From: Caryophanales bacterium UBA1744
Lineage (GTDB): Bacteria > Bacillota_I > Bacilli_A > RFN20 > CAG-826
Assembly: GCA_002314915.1 (NCBI GenBank)
Contig: DCHU01000012.1
Coordinates: 1 to 47,380, forward strand
Length of the DNA stretch: 47,380 nucleotides
Direction: 5' to 3'
Below are positions 33,053 to 41,898 of this stretch, piece after piece; position 1 is the first letter of the stretch, and every line of letters starts with the position of its first letter. Made by a program: the position numbers and the translations under genes. The notes beneath the pieces were generated by a model that saw only the letters and a list, made by a program, of their open reading frames with translations, was not told where the DNA came from and made no database searches.

Positions 33053-34326
33053 TCAAAATCTTAGATGTAAACGAAGTCTCAAATGATGAGATCTTCGCCC
33101 GCACAGTTCCTACCGTGAACGTCGAGGCAATAGTCAGAGACATAATAGAAAACGTTAAGAAGAACAAAGACAAAGCGTTATTCGAATACACCGCAAAGTT
33201 CGACAAGGCCGAGTTGTCATCGCTTATCGTCACTAAAGAGGAGATCGATGAGGCATTAACTCTTGTTGAACCTAAGTTCATCGAGATTCTCAAGAGCGCT
33301 GCCAAAAACATCACAAAATTCCACGAGAGACAGGTTCGCAACTCATTCATCATTAATGATGAAGAAGGAATCGTAATTGGACAGAAAGTTATCCCGGTTG
33401 ATAAGGCTGGCTTATATGTCCCGGGCGGAACAGCCGCTTATCCATCAACCGTCTTAATGGATTCAATCCCAGCTAAAATTGCAGGTGTAAAAGAAGTCGT
33501 CATGGTCACCCCTCCAGGAAAGGATGGAAAGGTTAATCCAGTAATTCTTGCAGCCGCATATGTTGCAGGAATCGATAAAATCGTCAAAGTCGGAGGCGCT
33601 CAGGCAATCGCAGCGTTGGCCTATGGAACCGAATCAGTACCAAAGGTAGACAAGATTGTTGGCCCAGGCAACGCATTTGTCGCTGAGGCAAAGAAACAGG
33701 TGTTCGGTCAGGTCTCAATCGACATGATCGCCGGACCTAGCGAAATCCTTGTCGTAGCAGATGGAAAATCAAATCCAAAATACGTCGCAGCAGACCTTCT
33801 ATCACAGGCTGAGCACGATAAGATGGCAAGCGCGGTTCTCGTCACAGACTCAATGGAGCTTGCTAAAGCGGTCAGTGCTGAATTAGAGAGACAGATCCCA
33901 CTTCTTGATAGAGCGGAAATCGCTAGAGTATCTATAGATAACAACGGAAAAATCATCGTCGCTGACGATTTGATGAAGGCAATTGATATTGCGAATGAAA
34001 TCGCTCCAGAACACCTTGAGTTATGCGTTGATAATCCATTCGATTACTTAGATTCAATCCGCCACGCAGGAAGCATCTTCATGGGAAGAAATTGCCCAGA
34101 GGCATTGGGTGATTACTTCGCAGGACCTAACCACACCCTCCCAACAAGTGGATCCGCTAAGTTCTCATCCCCATTATCGGTTGATGACTTTGTCAAAAAG
34201 ACACAGTACACATACTACACAAAGGGTGCTCTAGCTAAAGTCGCTTATGACATTGCAGAGTTCGCTACAAAAGAGGGCTTAACAGGCCACGCCAAGAGCG
34301 CTGTTATCCGTTTAGAAGATGAGTAA
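33049..34326 (+). CDS. hisD: Histidinol dehydrogenase
   Basis: The 425-residue length is normal. It oxidises histidinol in two NAD steps to histidine. Visible motifs are KAGLYVPGGTAAYPSTVLMDSIPAKIAGVKEVVMVTPP, the family signature IDMIAGPSEILVVAD near 225, the zinc-ligand segment LLSQAEHDKMASAVLVTDS, and LPTSGSAKFSSPLSVDDFVKK near the C-terminus. It overlaps hisG by 4 bases and hisC by 8, so translation is coupled through the operon. Confidence 0.97.
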   Translation: MIKILDVNEVSNDEIFARTVPTVNVEAIVRDIIENVKKNKDKALFEYTAKFDKAELSSLIVTKEEIDEALTLVEPKFIEILKSAAKNITKFHERQVRNSFIINDEEGIVIGQKVIPVDKAGLYVPGGTAAYPSTVLMDSIPAKIAGVKEVVMVTPPGKDGKVNPVILAAAYVAGIDKIVKVGGAQAIAALAYGTESVPKVDKIVGPGNAFVAEAKKQVFGQVSIDMIAGPSEILVVADGKSNPKYVAADLLSQAEHDKMASAVLVTDSMELAKAVSAELERQIPLLDRAEIARVSIDNNGKIIVADDLMKAIDIANEIAPEHLELCVDNPFDYLDSIRHAGSIFMGRNCPEALGDYFAGPNHTLPTSGSAKFSSPLSVDDFVKKTQYTYYTKGALAKVAYDIAEFATKEGLTGHAKSAVIRLEDE

Positions 34327-35362
34327 GTTTTTGCTAGAGAAATATAAGAACCTAGTTCCATATGTCCCTGGTGAGCAGCCTAAAGATCAGCAGTATATCA
34401 AACTGAACACAAACGAATCTCCATTCTCCCCTTGCCCTGCAGTCATGAAGGCAATTGAGAATGAGGTTCCTAAGCTCAAGTTATACTCCGATCCTGAATG
34501 CAAGAAGATGAGGGTCAAGTTGGCGGAAGTCTATAACGTCAACGAGAACCAAATCATGCTAGGAAGCGGTTCTGATGAAATATTAAACTACGTCATTATG
34601 GCGTTTGCTAAGGAGCTCGTCTTCCCAGACATCACATACGGATTCTATAAGGTATTCGCAGACGTGAACAACGTCCCATATACAACAATTCCTCTAAAAG
34701 AGGACTTCACAATCGGCATCAATGATTACGTGTGCTCAGGAAAGATGATTGTCATCGCAAACCCTAACGCACCAACAGGCATAGCCTTGTCACTCGATAA
34801 GGTTGAGGCAATCATCAAAGCCAATCCAACATCAATCGTCATGATCGATGAGGCATATGTCGATTTCGGAGGAGAATCATCAGTTCCACTCGTTAAGAAA
34901 TACAAGAACTTGGTGGTCACTCAGACATTCTCCAAATCCCGCTTCATGGCAGGAGCAAGACTTGGCTTCTGCATCGCTGATGAGGAGTTGATCAAAGACT
35001 TGAACACACTCCGCTACTCCATCAGCCCATATAACGTGAACTCAATGACTCTTGCTGCTGGTATCGCAACCCTCGAAAACGAGGATTACACCAAAGCAAA
35101 GTGCAAAGAGATCATGGAGAACAGGACCTACTTAACCAAGGAACTCGAATCACTTGGATTTGAGGTTCTACCAAGCACCACGAACTTCGTGTTTGCCAAA
35201 TGTTCAAAAGTGTCAGGCGAGACCCTCTACTTAACACTTAAGGAAAAGGGAATACTTGTCCGCCACTTCAAACAAGAAAGAATCAAAGAATACGTCCGAA
35301 TCACAATCGGAATAAAAGAAAACATGGATGCCTTATTGAAGGCAATCAAAGAAATAATCTAG
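34319..35362 (+). CDS. hisC: Histidinol-phosphate aminotransferase
   Basis: The 347-residue PLP enzyme of fold type I converts imidazole-acetol phosphate to histidinol phosphate. It has the conserved blocks LNTNESPFSPCP, LGSGSDEILNYVIMAF near 80, NPNAPTGIAL near 150, DEAYVDFGG near 180 and the Schiff-base lysine region QTFSKSRFMAGARLGF near 205. It overlaps the end of hisD by 8 bases and is followed by hisB after 9 bases with AGGAGG. Confidence 0.96.
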   Translation: MSKFLLEKYKNLVPYVPGEQPKDQQYIKLNTNESPFSPCPAVMKAIENEVPKLKLYSDPECKKMRVKLAEVYNVNENQIMLGSGSDEILNYVIMAFAKELVFPDITYGFYKVFADVNNVPYTTIPLKEDFTIGINDYVCSGKMIVIANPNAPTGIALSLDKVEAIIKANPTSIVMIDEAYVDFGGESSVPLVKKYKNLVVTQTFSKSRFMAGARLGFCIADEELIKDLNTLRYSISPYNVNSMTLAAGIATLENEDYTKAKCKEIMENRTYLTKELESLGFEVLPSTTNFVFAKCSKVSGETLYLTLKEKGILVRHFKQERIKEYVRITIGIKENMDALLKAIKEII

Positions 35363-35371
35363 GAGGCTATT

Positions 35372-35959
35372 ATGAGACAGTCCAGCATCAAAAGAGATAC
35401 CGCTGAAACCAAAATCCAGATTGAACTCAATGTCGATGGAACAGGCGTAAGCGAGATTGACACCAAAGTCGGTTTCCTCAATCACATGCTCACATTATTC
35501 GCTAAGCACGGCCGTTTTGACCTTAAGGTCATCTGCGACGGGGATATCGATGTTGATGCCCACCACACAACAGAGGATGTTGGCATTGCTCTAGGCCAAG
35601 CCTTCAAGAATGCGGTTGGAGATAAGAAGGGTATCACAAGATACGGATTCTTCATCTTGCCGATGGACGAGACGATGATTCTCACCGCTATCGATGTCAG
35701 TGGAAGGGATTATCTCGGATATGGATTGAAGATTCCTTCACCAAGCGTTGGAACGTTTGACACAGAGCTCGTTCAGGAATTCTTCCTCGGGTTCGTGAGA
35801 AACTTCCCAATCACCCTCCACATCGACCAGTTGGCAGGCACCAACACCCACCACATCATCGAGGGGACATTCAAGAGCTTTGCAAGGTCTTTGAATCAGG
35901 CTCTTACAATCCAAGAAGAATACAAGGATGAAATACCATCCACCAAAGGTGTCCTCTAA
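35372..35959 (+). CDS. hisB: Imidazoleglycerol-phosphate dehydratase
   Basis: The 195-residue monofunctional enzyme dehydrates imidazole glycerol phosphate. The two internal repeats show the manganese-binding motifs DAHHTTEDVGIALGQA (about 66-81) and THHIIEGTFKSFARSL (about 156-171). The phosphatase domain found in the enterobacterial HisB fusion is absent; that step is provided by the PHP enzyme at the operon end. The ribosome binding site is AGGAGG, and the stop overlaps the hisH start by one base. Confidence 0.97.
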   Translation: MRQSSIKRDTAETKIQIELNVDGTGVSEIDTKVGFLNHMLTLFAKHGRFDLKVICDGDIDVDAHHTTEDVGIALGQAFKNAVGDKKGITRYGFFILPMDETMILTAIDVSGRDYLGYGLKIPSPSVGTFDTELVQEFFLGFVRNFPITLHIDQLAGTNTHHIIEGTFKSFARSLNQALTIQEEYKDEIPSTKGVL

Positions 35960-36567
35960 TGATTGCGATCATTGATTACGGGGTTGGAAACCTCTTCTCA
36001 TTAACTTCTTCATTCAAGGCAATTGGATATGACGCAGTAATTACTTCTTCTAAAGAAGAGATACTTAAAGCAGACCATGTTGTCCTTCCTGGAGTTGGAG
36101 CGTTCAAAGACGCCAAGGACAAACTCAAATCATCAGGGATGGAAGAAGCCGTCCGTGAGGTTGTTAGGAAAGGCACTCCGATACTTGGCATATGTCTAGG
36201 AATGCAGCTCTTATTCGACAAGAGTTATGAATTCGGAGAGCATGACGGTTTAGGTCTTATCTCAGGTAAGGTCATTCCTATCGCAAGTGTGGTATCTAGC
36301 GAATACAAGATCCCACAGATTGGATGGAATGCACTCAACTTCAAGAATGAGACAAAACTGTTCAAATACATCAAAAACGGTGACTATGTGTACTTTGTAC
36401 ACTCCTACTTCGCTAGTGAGTGTGAGGAGAACACGACATCCACCTGTGAATATGGAGCTAATCTGACAGCATCGGTAGAGAAAGGCAATGTCTACGGATG
36501 CCAGTTCCACCCAGAGAAATCCGGGGATGTCGGACTAAAGATACTCAAAGCATTCTCAGAGTTATAA
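35959..36567 (+). CDS. hisH: Imidazole glycerol phosphate synthase, glutaminase subunit
   Basis: The 202-residue class I glutamine amidotransferase shows IIDYGVGNLFSL at the N-terminus, the nucleophile elbow PILGICLGMQLLFDKS with the catalytic Cys near residue 80, and the His-Glu pair in CQFHPEKSGDVGL near 185. It supplies ammonia to HisF. It overlaps hisB by one base. The hisA ribosome binding site AAGGAG begins within its stop codon. Confidence 0.96.
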   Translation: MIAIIDYGVGNLFSLTSSFKAIGYDAVITSSKEEILKADHVVLPGVGAFKDAKDKLKSSGMEEAVREVVRKGTPILGICLGMQLLFDKSYEFGEHDGLGLISGKVIPIASVVSSEYKIPQIGWNALNFKNETKLFKYIKNGDYVYFVHSYFASECEENTTSTCEYGANLTASVEKGNVYGCQFHPEKSGDVGLKILKAFSEL

Positions 36568-36575
36568 GGAGACTT

Positions 36576-37295
36576 ATGATACTATTCCCAGCCATCGACT
36601 TAATCGACAAGAAAGCGGTAAGACTCTATAAGGGTGACTACGATCAAATGACCGTCTATTCAGAACACCCTGAAGAGATCGCTTTAGATTTCAAAGCGTG
36701 CGGCGCGACTGCAATCCACCTTGTTGATTTGGAAGGCGCTAGGGATGGCACCACTCCTAACTTAGAAACAATATTAAAGATTAAAAAGATGTCCGGTCTC
36801 TTCGTCGAGGTCGGTGGAGGAATCCGCTCAATGGAGGTCATAGATAGATATTTATCTAACGGTATCGATAGAGTCATATTGGGAACATCTGCAATCAATG
36901 ACCCTGAATTACTTGAAACATCATTGAAGAAATACGGAGAGAAGATTGCGGTTGGAGTCGATATCAAAGACGGAATGGTCGCAATCAAAGGTTGGAAAGA
37001 GAAATCCACTGTGGACGCATTCACTTTCATGGAGAAACTTGAAAAGTTGGGCGTTAAAACAGTCATCGCAACAGACATCTCAAAAGATGGTGCGATGAAA
37101 GGAACGAATCTCCTCTTATACAAAGAGTTGTCTGAGAGATTCAATATACAGATCACAGCATCTGGAGGTGTTTCATCTTTAGATGATGTTAAACAATTGA
37201 AAGCGATGAACATGTACGGGGCAATAATCGGAAAGGCCTATTACATCAAAGCGATAGACCTGAAAGAGGCCATGGAGGTATGCAATGATAACTAA
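36576..37295 (+). CDS. hisA: ProFAR isomerase HisA
   Basis: I place the start at 36576 (MILFPAIDLIDKKAVRLYKGDY), 26 codons inside the longest frame, because AAGGAG lies 5 bases before it and homologues begin there. The resulting 239-residue TIM barrel isomerises ProFAR. The catalytic Asp in PAIDLIDKK (Asp8) and the second Asp in TDISKDGAMKGTNL are present, as are the phosphate-binding loops EVGGGIRS and ITASGGVSSLDDV. It overlaps hisF by 11 bases. Confidence 0.96.
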   Translation: MILFPAIDLIDKKAVRLYKGDYDQMTVYSEHPEEIALDFKACGATAIHLVDLEGARDGTTPNLETILKIKKMSGLFVEVGGGIRSMEVIDRYLSNGIDRVILGTSAINDPELLETSLKKYGEKIAVGVDIKDGMVAIKGWKEKSTVDAFTFMEKLEKLGVKTVIATDISKDGAMKGTNLLLYKELSERFNIQITASGGVSSLDDVKQLKAMNMYGAIIGKAYYIKAIDLKEAMEVCNDN

Positions 37296-38043
37296 ACGAA
37301 TAATACCATGCCTCGACGTCCGAGATGGAAGGGTCGTTAAAGGCGTTAATTTCAAAGGATTAAATGATGTTGATTCGCCTGTCGCTTTAGCGGAGTACTA
37401 CTCCTCATGCGGCGCTGATGAGCTTGTCTTCTATGACATCACCGCTTCAAGTGATGGAAGAAAACTGTTCACCGATATCCTCACTGAAACCGCAAAGAAG
37501 GTATTTATACCTCTAACGGTTGGAGGAGGAATCAATACCGTTCAGGATTTCGATAGAGTCCTCAAGTGTGGCGCGGATAAAGTAAGCGTCAACTCAGGTG
37601 CGATAAGGAATCCTCAACTAATAAAAGAGGCCGCTGAATTATACGGAAGCCAATGTGTTGTCCTATCGGTAGACGTTAAGCGAGTGAACGGAGAATTCCA
37701 CGTATTCGCCAAAGGCGGCAGAGAAGATACCGGGATCGAAGCATTATCATGGATAAAGAACGGAGTTGAGTTGGGTGCCGGAGAAATCGTCGTTAACTCA
37801 ATAGACACAGATGGAGTTAAGAAAGGGTTCGATTTAGAACTCTTGGATAAAGTGTGCAAGTTGGTGAACGTACCGGTCATCGCATCAGGTGGAGCGGGTT
37901 CAATTCAGGACTTCATAGATTTATTTAAAGCGATACCGACAATCGATGCGGGATTAGCCGCGAGCATCTTCCACTTCAAAGAAGTAGAGATTGTCGAACT
38001 CAAAAACGAGATGAAGAAACAAGGAATAGAGGTCAGATTATGA
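37285..38043 (+). CDS. hisF: Imidazole glycerol phosphate synthase, cyclase subunit
   Basis: The 252-residue TIM barrel pairs with HisH to form imidazole glycerol phosphate and AICAR. The catalytic Asp residues are visible in RIIPCLDVRDGRVVKGVNF (Asp11) and NSIDTDGVKKGFDLEL (about Asp130). Phosphate loops are LTVGGGIN and VIASGGAGSIQDF. It overlaps hisA upstream and the hisIE start (ATGA) downstream. Confidence 0.97.
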   Translation: MITKRIIPCLDVRDGRVVKGVNFKGLNDVDSPVALAEYYSSCGADELVFYDITASSDGRKLFTDILTETAKKVFIPLTVGGGINTVQDFDRVLKCGADKVSVNSGAIRNPQLIKEAAELYGSQCVVLSVDVKRVNGEFHVFAKGGREDTGIEALSWIKNGVELGAGEIVVNSIDTDGVKKGFDLELLDKVCKLVNVPVIASGGAGSIQDFIDLFKAIPTIDAGLAASIFHFKEVEIVELKNEMKKQGIEVRL

Positions 38044-38696
38044 TTAAAGTAGATGAACTTAATTTTGATGAGAAGGGATTGATCCCTGCAATCGTCCAGG
38101 ACGTGAAGACGAGAAAAGTCTTAACCGTCGCATATATGAACAAAGAGAGCTTAAAGGTCTCAATGGAGAAAGGATTGACCTGTTTTTATTCTAGAAGCCG
38201 TCAGGAACTCTGGCTCAAAGGCGAAACAAGCGGAAATTACCAGCATATCGTCTCTATAACGGCCGATTGCGATAAAGACGCATTAGTTGTCCTTGTCTCT
38301 AAAGACGGGCCTGCATGCCACTTAAATACGGATTCCTGCTTTGATAACGACAATGTCGTCTATCAGTCAGAGGAATTGAATGATTGGACATATCAGGGTC
38401 TCATGGATTTGATTGAGGGCAGAAAGACCAATCCACAGGAAGGCTCATACACCACATACTTATTCAATAAAGGTTTGGATAAGATTCTAAAGAAGGTCGG
38501 CGAAGAGTCCACTGAAGTTATCATCGCCGCGAAGGCAGAAGACAAGAAAGAGACAATCTATGAAATCTCTGACCTTGCCTACCACGTGATGGTATTGATG
38601 GTCGAGGCCGGCATCTCTTTAGATGATATCCGTGATGAACTCGCTTCAAGACACGTTATCGACCACAAAGTGAAACAGGAAAAGATGACAAAATAA
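38040..38696 (+). CDS. hisIE: Bifunctional phosphoribosyl-AMP cyclohydrolase / phosphoribosyl-ATP pyrophosphatase
   Basis: The 218-residue fusion catalyses steps two and three. Residues 1-115 are HisI: VAYMNKESLKVSMEKG, FYSRSRQELWLKGETSGNYQ, and the zinc site DCDKDALVVLVSKDGPACH. Residues 125-218 are HisE, an MazG-fold helix bundle: GSYTTYLFNKGLDKILKKVGEESTEVIIAAK. The fused form is usual in many Bacillota. Its stop overlaps the hisK start. Confidence 0.96.
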   Translation: MIKVDELNFDEKGLIPAIVQDVKTRKVLTVAYMNKESLKVSMEKGLTCFYSRSRQELWLKGETSGNYQHIVSITADCDKDALVVLVSKDGPACHLNTDSCFDNDNVVYQSEELNDWTYQGLMDLIEGRKTNPQEGSYTTYLFNKGLDKILKKVGEESTEVIIAAKAEDKKETIYEISDLAYHVMVLMVEAGISLDDIRDELASRHVIDHKVKQEKMTK

Positions 38697-39442
38697 TGAT
38701 TAGAGCCGATTACCACGTACATAGCTATTACTGCGATGGAGAGAATTCACCTGAAGAATTGGTGAAAACCGCTATCGAAAAGGGAATGGAGGAGATTGGA
38801 ATACTATTCCACTCACCATGTCCTTTTGGTGACGGCTGGGCAATCAAAGAAGTAAATATTCCTACCTTTATTGAAGAGATAACTTCTCTAAAAGAGAAAT
38901 ATAAAGACGTTATCAGCATCAAAATCGGTGTGGAGGCAGATTACTTCACGGATGTTGAACTACCACCCCTCGATTATGTGATCGGTTCAGTCCATGCGGT
39001 GTATAAGAACGGTAAATACTATTCTGTGGATGATAAGAGAGAAGAAATAGACGCTCTACTAGAGGAATATGGCGGCGATCCATATGCGATGCTTGAGGAT
39101 TACTTCAAGCTAGAGGCCGAGGTTGTTAAGAAAACGAAGGCAACGATAATCGGCCACTTCGACGTAGTCAGCAAATGGAACAAGAAAGCACCATTCTTCG
39201 ACGAAGATGACGAAAGATATGTCAAAGCGTGGAAATCCGCAGTTGATAGGCTTGTGTTAGAGGGCGTTCCGTTCGAAATCAATACAGGCGCGATTGGTCG
39301 TGGATACCGCATTGAGCCATACCCATCATTAAAGATGATTGAATATATCAAATCTAAGGGCGGTAAGTTTATCTTATCCAGTGACTCCCACAAGAAAGAG
39401 AACCTCTTGTTCTCCTTTGGAGAATACGAATCTCTACTATAA
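38696..39442 (+). CDS. hisK: Histidinol-phosphatase, PHP family
   Basis: The 248-residue protein belongs to the PHP metallophosphatase superfamily. The metal-binding motifs are ADYHVHSYYCDGENSPEELV at the N-terminus, the GVEADYF and GSVHAV segments in the middle, GHFDVVSKW near 155 and SSDSHKKENL near the C-terminus. It dephosphorylates histidinol phosphate and completes the pathway in this operon, so histidine synthesis is fully encoded. It is followed directly by the operon's terminator. Confidence 0.93.
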   Translation: MIRADYHVHSYYCDGENSPEELVKTAIEKGMEEIGILFHSPCPFGDGWAIKEVNIPTFIEEITSLKEKYKDVISIKIGVEADYFTDVELPPLDYVIGSVHAVYKNGKYYSVDDKREEIDALLEEYGGDPYAMLEDYFKLEAEVVKKTKATIIGHFDVVSKWNKKAPFFDEDDERYVKAWKSAVDRLVLEGVPFEINTGAIGRGYRIEPYPSLKMIEYIKSKGGKFILSSDSHKKENLLFSFGEYESLL

Positions 39443-39446
39443 GTCG

Positions 39447-39476
39447 AACACATCGGGCTTTGTGGTCCGGTGTGTT
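39447..39476 (+). terminator. his operon terminator, with the next promoter embedded
   Basis: AACACATCGG and CCGGTGTGTT form a 10-bp stem (one G-U) followed by TTTTC. The loop holds TTGTGG (39460-39465), a possible -35 box of the next gene. Confidence 0.85.
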
Positions 39477-39487
39477 TTTCTTATACT
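39460..39487 (+). promoter_or_regulatory. Promoter of the alpha/beta hydrolase gene, apparently leaderless
   Basis: TTGTGG (39460-39465) and TATACT (39482-39487) are 16 bases apart. The -10 box ends 6 bases before the ATG at 39494, and no Shine-Dalgarno is present. Confidence 0.5.
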
Positions 39488-39493
39488 TATGGT

Positions 39494-40534
39494 ATGGATG
39501 AGAAGAGCAGCAGAAAGCGGGCATTTTTAAACGTAGCCAAGACCGCGTTCAAAATGACGAACACAGTCGCACCACTCGCGGTGTACGAGATTGCTTTCAA
39601 ACGATACAAGAGGCCTGATTACACACTTTATCCCGGTGAATACTGCATAGAACGATACAAAGGCAGGTTAACCAGGGAAGAGTTCACAATAGATTCTGAT
39701 GGCGTTCCACTCGCGTCGTATTATTACAAATCCGGCCTTAACAAAGGTTTGGTCATCGTTTGTCATGGATTGCATTCAGGAAACGATGACTATCTCCCTA
39801 TCATCGAATGGATGGTTAAGAGAGGCTTCAATGTCCTTGGATTTAATTACAAAGGCACTTATGAATCGGGAGGCGATAGCTGCGTTGGCATGAGTGAGTC
39901 TCTCGTTGATTTGGATCACGTGCTTGATTATGTGCTCAAAACCCCAAGATTCAGTTCACAACCGCTGTTCCTCATCGGACACAGCTGGGGCGGCTTTGCC
40001 GTAACATCGATCAGTTCGCTTAAAAAGAACGTAAAAGCGGTCGCCGCATTGGCGCCTATGAACGATGCTTATAACATGATGGTTGATAAAGGCGGGGAAT
40101 ACATCGCCCACATCGCAGACTCCAATAAGCCAATGTTTGATAAATATCAAAAAGACAAGTTTGGCGACTATGTTAACTACAACGGCGTTAAGGGAATTAA
40201 CGCTAGATTCATCCCATATTTAATCGCCCAAGGGTTAACCGATAAAGTCATCACGATGAAGGGAACGTCTGTTGCCGCTCACGAAGATGAGATTATCAAT
40301 CCATACGTTCAGTTCTTCTTCAGAGATGGAGACCGAGGAGGTCATGACAATATCTGGCACTCAGAAAGGTCGGTTATCTACAGAAAAGAAGTCGATGAGC
40401 AAATGAAGGAATACAAAAAAGATATAAATACCCTCAGATCATATGTCGCTAGTGTGGACCACCACTTATATAGCGAGGTAGATGAAGAACTCATGAATGA
40501 AATAGCCCTCATGTTCGAGAGGTGCCTAAAATAA
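39494..40534 (+). CDS. Alpha/beta hydrolase (serine lipase/esterase type)
   Basis: I choose the ATG at 39494. A start 8 codons earlier would lie inside the his terminator. The 346-residue protein has an oxyanion-region motif LVIVCHGLHSGNDDYLP near 90 and the nucleophile elbow FLIGHSWGGFA near 155 (GHSWG). A candidate catalytic Asp lies in the region after FIPYLIAQ and a late His is in GDRGGHDNIWHSERS, in the usual order. The substrate is unknown; monoacylglycerol- or peptidase-like activity is possible. There is no clear signal peptide, so it probably acts in the cytosol or at the inner membrane face. It is transcribed alone. Confidence 0.85.
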   Translation: MDEKSSRKRAFLNVAKTAFKMTNTVAPLAVYEIAFKRYKRPDYTLYPGEYCIERYKGRLTREEFTIDSDGVPLASYYYKSGLNKGLVIVCHGLHSGNDDYLPIIEWMVKRGFNVLGFNYKGTYESGGDSCVGMSESLVDLDHVLDYVLKTPRFSSQPLFLIGHSWGGFAVTSISSLKKNVKAVAALAPMNDAYNMMVDKGGEYIAHIADSNKPMFDKYQKDKFGDYVNYNGVKGINARFIPYLIAQGLTDKVITMKGTSVAAHEDEIINPYVQFFFRDGDRGGHDNIWHSERSVIYRKEVDEQMKEYKKDINTLRSYVASVDHHLYSEVDEELMNEIALMFERCLK

Positions 40535-40535
40535 G

Positions 40536-40559
40536 AAAGACCACCATTCGGTGGCCTTT
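40536..40559. terminator. Bidirectional terminator, hydrolase / icd
   Basis: AAAG-A-CCACC and GGTGG-C-CTTT form a stem with one mismatch and an ATTC loop, with T-rich sequence on both sides. It serves the two convergent genes. Confidence 0.75.
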
Positions 40560-40571
40560 ATCTGTTGTTTA

Positions 40572-41780
40572 TTATAATCTCTTGGCGATTGCTTCGAGGA
40601 ACTCTCTTGAATTGAGCTTCTTGACTGTGACGCCTTCGCTCTTGAAGAGTGATACCAAATCACCTGTCATTTCACCGGCCTCGATTGTTTCTATTGTTGC
40701 TTTCTCAAGCTTCTGGGCAAATGCCATGAGGTCTGGGAGGTTATCCAATTCACCACGCTTGTAGAGTGCGCCTGTCCAAGCAAAGATCGTTGCAACCGAG
40801 TTGGTTGAGGTCTCTTCACCCTTAAGATACTTGTAGTAGTGTCTTGTGACTGTTCCGTGAGCAGCTTCATATTCGTAGTTGCCATCTGGAGATACCAAGA
40901 CCGATGACATCATACCAAGGGAACCATAGGCTGTTGCAACCATGTCTGACATGACGTCTCCATCGTAGTTCTTGCAAGCCCAGAGGATGTTGCCATCACT
41001 CTTGACTACGCGAGCGACAGCGTCATCAATAAGTGTGTATAAGAATGTAATTCCAGCCTTCTCGAATGGGTCCTTGTACTCTTTGTCGAATATTTCGTTA
41101 AAGATGTCCTTAAATCTGTGGTCGTAAGTCTTTGAGATGGTATCTTTTGCCGCAAAGATCATATTTACCTTGTTCTCAAGAGCATATGCAAAACAGCTTT
41201 TAGCGAACGATTTGATTGATTCATCAAGGTTATGCTGTCCCTGAACAACACCATCACCTTTGGTGAAATCATGAATTAACTGTCTTCTGATCTCATTTCC
41301 ATCTTTATCGGTGATGAGTAAATATGCCTGTTCTCCTGCGGAAACTTTCTCTTCAACAGAGTTGTAAATGTCTCCATATGCGTGTCTTGCAAGAGCAATT
41401 GGATGTGTCCAAGTTGGGATATATGGGCTGATGCCTTTAACGAGGATTGGTTTACGGAAGACAGTGCCATCTAACACTCTTCTGATTGTGCCGTTTGGAG
41501 ACTTCCACATCTTTTTAAGATGATATTCCTCAACTCTCTGAGCGTTTGGTGTGATTGTTGCACATTTGACCGCAACTCCGTACTTCTTGTTTGCGAGAGC
41601 GGAGTCCATCGTGACTTTGTCATCTGTCTCATCTCTATAAGGCAAACCTAAGTCATAGTATTCGGTCTTTAAATCAACATATGGTTCAATGAGAATTTCC
41701 TTAATCCATCCCCAAAGGATCCTTGTCATTTCATCGCCGTCCATCTCGACCAACGGCGTCTTCATCTTAATCTTGTCCAT
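40572..41780 (-). CDS. icd: NADP-dependent isocitrate dehydrogenase, homodimeric type
   Basis: I start at 41780 (MDKIKMKTPLVEMDGDEMTRILW), which follows AAGGAG, rather than 15 codons upstream. The 402-residue protein matches the eukaryote-like dimeric isocitrate dehydrogenases: the substrate segment KSPNGTIRRVLDGTVFRKPI near 95, the metal-binding Asp region NYDGDVMSDMVATAYGSLGMMSSVL near 270 and the NADP region EAAHGTVTRHYYKYLKGEETSTN near 310. It makes 2-oxoglutarate and NADPH. No other citric acid cycle gene is nearby. It has its own extended -10 promoter. Confidence 0.95.
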   Translation of the reverse strand: MDKIKMKTPLVEMDGDEMTRILWGWIKEILIEPYVDLKTEYYDLGLPYRDETDDKVTMDSALANKKYGVAVKCATITPNAQRVEEYHLKKMWKSPNGTIRRVLDGTVFRKPILVKGISPYIPTWTHPIALARHAYGDIYNSVEEKVSAGEQAYLLITDKDGNEIRRQLIHDFTKGDGVVQGQHNLDESIKSFAKSCFAYALENKVNMIFAAKDTISKTYDHRFKDIFNEIFDKEYKDPFEKAGITFLYTLIDDAVARVVKSDGNILWACKNYDGDVMSDMVATAYGSLGMMSSVLVSPDGNYEYEAAHGTVTRHYYKYLKGEETSTNSVATIFAWTGALYKRGELDNLPDLMAFAQKLEKATIETIEAGEMTGDLVSLFKSEGVTVKKLNSREFLEAIAKRL

Positions 41781-41804
41781 AAATCGCTCCTTTTCTTCGA
41801 AAGG

Positions 41805-41832
41805 ATAATAGCAAGACCACCACATATTTCAA
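41805..41832 (-). promoter_or_regulatory. icd promoter
   Basis: On the minus strand TTGAAA (41827-41832) and TATTAT (41805-41810) are 16 bases apart, with TGC before the -10 (extended -10). AAGGAG follows before the ATG. Confidence 0.65.
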
Positions 41833-41876
41833 GTGTTATAAAATTCGTTTCCCTTGATAGCCTTTTCAATAAGAAA

Positions 41877-41896
41877 AACCGCCTTAATAGACGGTT
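41877..41896 (-). terminator. Terminator of the pseudouridine synthase gene
   Basis: AACCGTC and GGCGGTT pair (one G-U) and are followed on the minus strand by TTTCTT. Confidence 0.75.
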
Positions 41897-41898
41897 CT

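Noticed and set aside
36498..36575. Longer start for hisA (26 extra codons)
   Set aside because: It would overlap hisH deeply, while ATG at 36576 has AAGGAG and matches the usual HisA N-terminus.
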